NCBI GenBank assembly: GCA_028286605.1
Contig: JAQBRE010000005.1
Coordinates: forward strand, 1-6,007
Length of the DNA stretch: 6,007 nt
Direction: 5' to 3'
Origin: Parcubacteria group bacterium
GTDB taxonomy: Bacteria > Patescibacteria > Paceibacteria > UBA9973 > UBA2103
Below are positions 4,508 through 6,007 of the stretch, piece by piece (the stretch's first letter is position 1; each line of letters opens with the position of its first letter). The notes beneath the pieces are model-generated. The model was not told the origin of the DNA, searched no databases, and saw only the letters and a list, made by a program, of their open reading frames with translations. The position numbers were made by a program, and so were the translations under genes.

Positions 4508-5824
4508 ATGGCGCGTCGTTCTTCACGTACTTCTACACGTTCTAAGGCCCTTAAGGACCTGATTCATCATCCGCATCCGCTGTTGAAAGTTTCGTTTATT
4601 CTGGCGGGTATCGGTCTCGTTATTTTGGGTATCGGTGTGCTGTGGGTTGCCCTCACTCCGATTCCCGCGCTCAACTCGTTCGATTCGCGCAAGGTAGCGC
4701 AGTCTACGAAGCTGTATGATCGCAGCGGCAAGACCGTTCTGTATGATCTTAATCACGATGTGAAGCGCAACGTCGTTCCCCTTTCCGATATTTCCCCGTA
4801 TTTACAGGAAGCGACGATCTCTATTGAGGATTCTAATTTCTATCATCACGGCGGCGTTTCGTTCACCGGCATCGCGCGTTCGTTTCTTGCAGATATAACG
4901 ACGCTCTCATTCGCACAGGGCGGTTCCACTATTACGCAGCAGGTGGTGAAGAACACTATTCTCTCCGGACAGAAATCAATCACGCGAAAAGTGCAGGAGT
5001 GGATTCTCGCGTTTAAATTCGAGCAGAAATACAGCAAGGATCAGATTCTGGAGTTCTATTTCAACGTAACGCCTTATGGGGGAACGCTCTATGGCGCTGA
5101 GGTTGCGAGCCGTTCTTTCTATGGAAAATCTGCAAAAGATTTGGATATTGCGGAGGCTGCATATCTTGCTGCTATTCCGCAGCTCCCTACGTATTACTCG
5201 CCGTATGGAAACAATCGCGCCGCACTCGATACCCGCAAAGACCTGGTCTTGAAGCAGATGCTCAAGCTCGGGTATATAAATAATGATCAATACAATCAGG
5301 CGAAGAGCGAGGTGGTTACGTTCAGCCGTCAGGCGAATAACACTATTCTTGCGCCGCACTTCGTGTTCTACATTCAGCAGTATCTCGAAAATAAGTATGG
5401 TCCCGATGTCGCGACGCAGGGCCTGAATGTCATCACCACCATCGATGCAGACTTGCAGCATCAGGCCGAGACGACCGTTAATCAGTACGCGCTCGCGAAC
5501 GAAAAGAAATTCAACGCAAGCAATGCGGCGCTCGTCGCGATTGATCCGAAGACCGGGCAGATCCTTGCCATGGTTGGCTCGCGCGACTACTTCGATAAAG
5601 AGATCGATGGCAACTACAACGCGGCGCTCGCTTCACGCCAGCCAGGTTCTTCCTTCAAGCCGTTCGTATATACTGCCGCCCTCCTGAAAGGATACACGCC
5701 GCAAACAACTATCTTCGACCTCCCTACTCAATTCTCTACGAGCTGTTCTCCTTGGATAATTTCAACGATACGCCTCCTTGCTATGCGCCGGGCAACTATG
5801 ACGCTAAGTTCCGCGGCCCGATGA
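4508..5824 (+). CDS. Class A penicillin-binding protein (PBP1A-type), frameshifted N-terminal part
   Basis: Bifunctional peptidoglycan synthase: a GT51 transglycosylase polymerises lipid II and a transpeptidase cross-links stem peptides outside the membrane. A basic cytoplasmic tail (residues 1-20) precedes one membrane anchor (about 26-50). The GT51 domain shows the catalytic-Glu motif IEDSNFYHHGG (Glu107), GGSTITQQ (138-145), KVQEWILAFKFEQKYSKDQILEFYFN (second conserved Glu at 164) and YGKSAKDLDIAEAAYLA. The transpeptidase starts near ALVAIDPKTGQILAMVG and has the SxxK motif SSFK with nucleophile Ser381 (5648-5659). The frame then stops making sense after FSTSCSP and ends at TGA 5822-5824; the true continuation is one frame over from 5755. 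The predicted 438-residue product would lack the SxN and KTG motifs. A mutation or an assembly error are both possible. The start at 4508 is supported by the N-terminal tail and anchor; no Shine-Dalgarno motif is seen. Confidence 0.92.
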   Translation: MARRSSRTSTRSKALKDLIHHPHPLLKVSFILAGIGLVILGIGVLWVALTPIPALNSFDSRKVAQSTKLYDRSGKTVLYDLNHDVKRNVVPLSDISPYLQEATISIEDSNFYHHGGVSFTGIARSFLADITTLSFAQGGSTITQQVVKNTILSGQKSITRKVQEWILAFKFEQKYSKDQILEFYFNVTPYGGTLYGAEVASRSFYGKSAKDLDIAEAAYLAAIPQLPTYYSPYGNNRAALDTRKDLVLKQMLKLGYINNDQYNQAKSEVVTFSRQANNTILAPHFVFYIQQYLENKYGPDVATQGLNVITTIDADLQHQAETTVNQYALANEKKFNASNAALVAIDPKTGQILAMVGSRDYFDKEIDGNYNAALASRQPGSSFKPFVYTAALLKGYTPQTTIFDLPTQFSTSCSPWIISTIRLLAMRRATMTLSSAAR

Positions 5825-6007
5825 CCTTCACCACCGCGCTCGCGCAGTCTATTAACGTGCCGGCGGTGAAAACGCTGTATCTTGCCGGCATCCCGAACGT
5901 GCTCAACCTCGCGACGAGCATGGGCATCACCACGCTCGGCAAGCCGAGCGACTACGGCCTCTCGCTGGCGCTGGGCGCTGCAGAGGTTCGCCTGCTTGAT
6001 CTCACGG
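5755..6007 (+). pseudogene. Class A PBP, continuation of the transpeptidase domain in the shifted frame (cut by window edge)
   Basis: From 5755 the plus strand reads DNFNDTPPCYAPGNYDAKF and on to GPMTFTTALAQSINVPAVK, typical transpeptidase sequence; AQSINVP holds the SxN motif (Ser-Ile-Asn at 5848-5856). It is the direct continuation of the gene starting at 4508 but in the frame reached by losing one base or gaining two between about 5744 and 5757. The frame stays open to the edge, so the KTG motif presumably lies beyond. A gene caller may place a separate start at ATG 5821, which overlaps the TGA of the upstream part as ATGA. The clear protein similarity of the codons before that ATG argues against a natural second start and for a frameshift in one gene. 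Confidence 0.85.

Noticed and set aside
4024..4509. Long minus-strand open frame with serine runs, opposite ruvC end, the acidic ORF and the hairpin
   Set aside because: The serine runs are the complement of the GAA/GAG/GAC codons of the acidic ORF, and the frame crosses ruvC coding sequence and the hairpin; it is a shadow.
5747..5757. Programmed ribosomal frameshift in the PBP gene
   Set aside because: The bases TCT CCT TGG do not form a slippery heptamer and no downstream stimulatory structure is evident; mutation or assembly error is simpler.
1..6007. CRISPR array, insertion sequence or transposase
   Set aside because: No regularly spaced repeats, terminal inverted repeats or transposase-like reading frames are visible on either strand.

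Overview
The window looks like a piece of a Candidate Phyla Radiation (Patescibacteria, probably Parcubacteria-type) chromosome around its replication origin. This is inferred from gene content and style: a dnaA–dnaN pair, a shortened YebC, a compact RuvC, a class A penicillin-binding protein, short spacers and no Shine-Dalgarno motif at any start. No taxonomic marker was searched, so the placement is an inference.

Layout. Positions 1-1211 hold the 3' part of dnaA, whose start lies upstream of the window. The 240-bp gap 1212-1451 carries a cluster of DnaA-box matches and an abrupt G/C strand switch, and is the likely oriC. dnaN follows (1452-2552). A minus-strand, AT-richer gene for a five-helix membrane protein of unknown function (2592-3062) sits between dnaN and yebC, pointing at dnaN and diverging from yebC. 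yebC (3133-3690) overlaps ruvC (3671-4168) by 20 bp. A 50-codon, extremely acidic small ORF (4286-4438) comes next, then a perfect 16-bp GC-rich hairpin (4454-4488). A class A PBP begins at 4508 and runs off the right edge, but its reading frame breaks near 5744-5757.

Function. dnaA, the putative origin and dnaN form a replication-initiation module; ruvC resolves Holliday junctions; yebC is a regulator or translation factor; the PBP builds peptidoglycan. Several starts have a -10-like hexamer ending 6-9 nt before the ATG and no Shine-Dalgarno motif, which suggests leaderless transcripts.

The items most worth a second look are: the mirrored DnaA-box/GC-skew structure of the origin; a 17-bp tandem repeat inside ruvC that makes a four-run G4 motif; the tiny acidic protein (25 of 50 residues Asp/Glu); the PBP frameshift, which separates the SxxK and SxN active-site motifs; and the promoter-to-ATG spacing shared by several genes. 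No strong case for a wholly new multi-gene system is visible.
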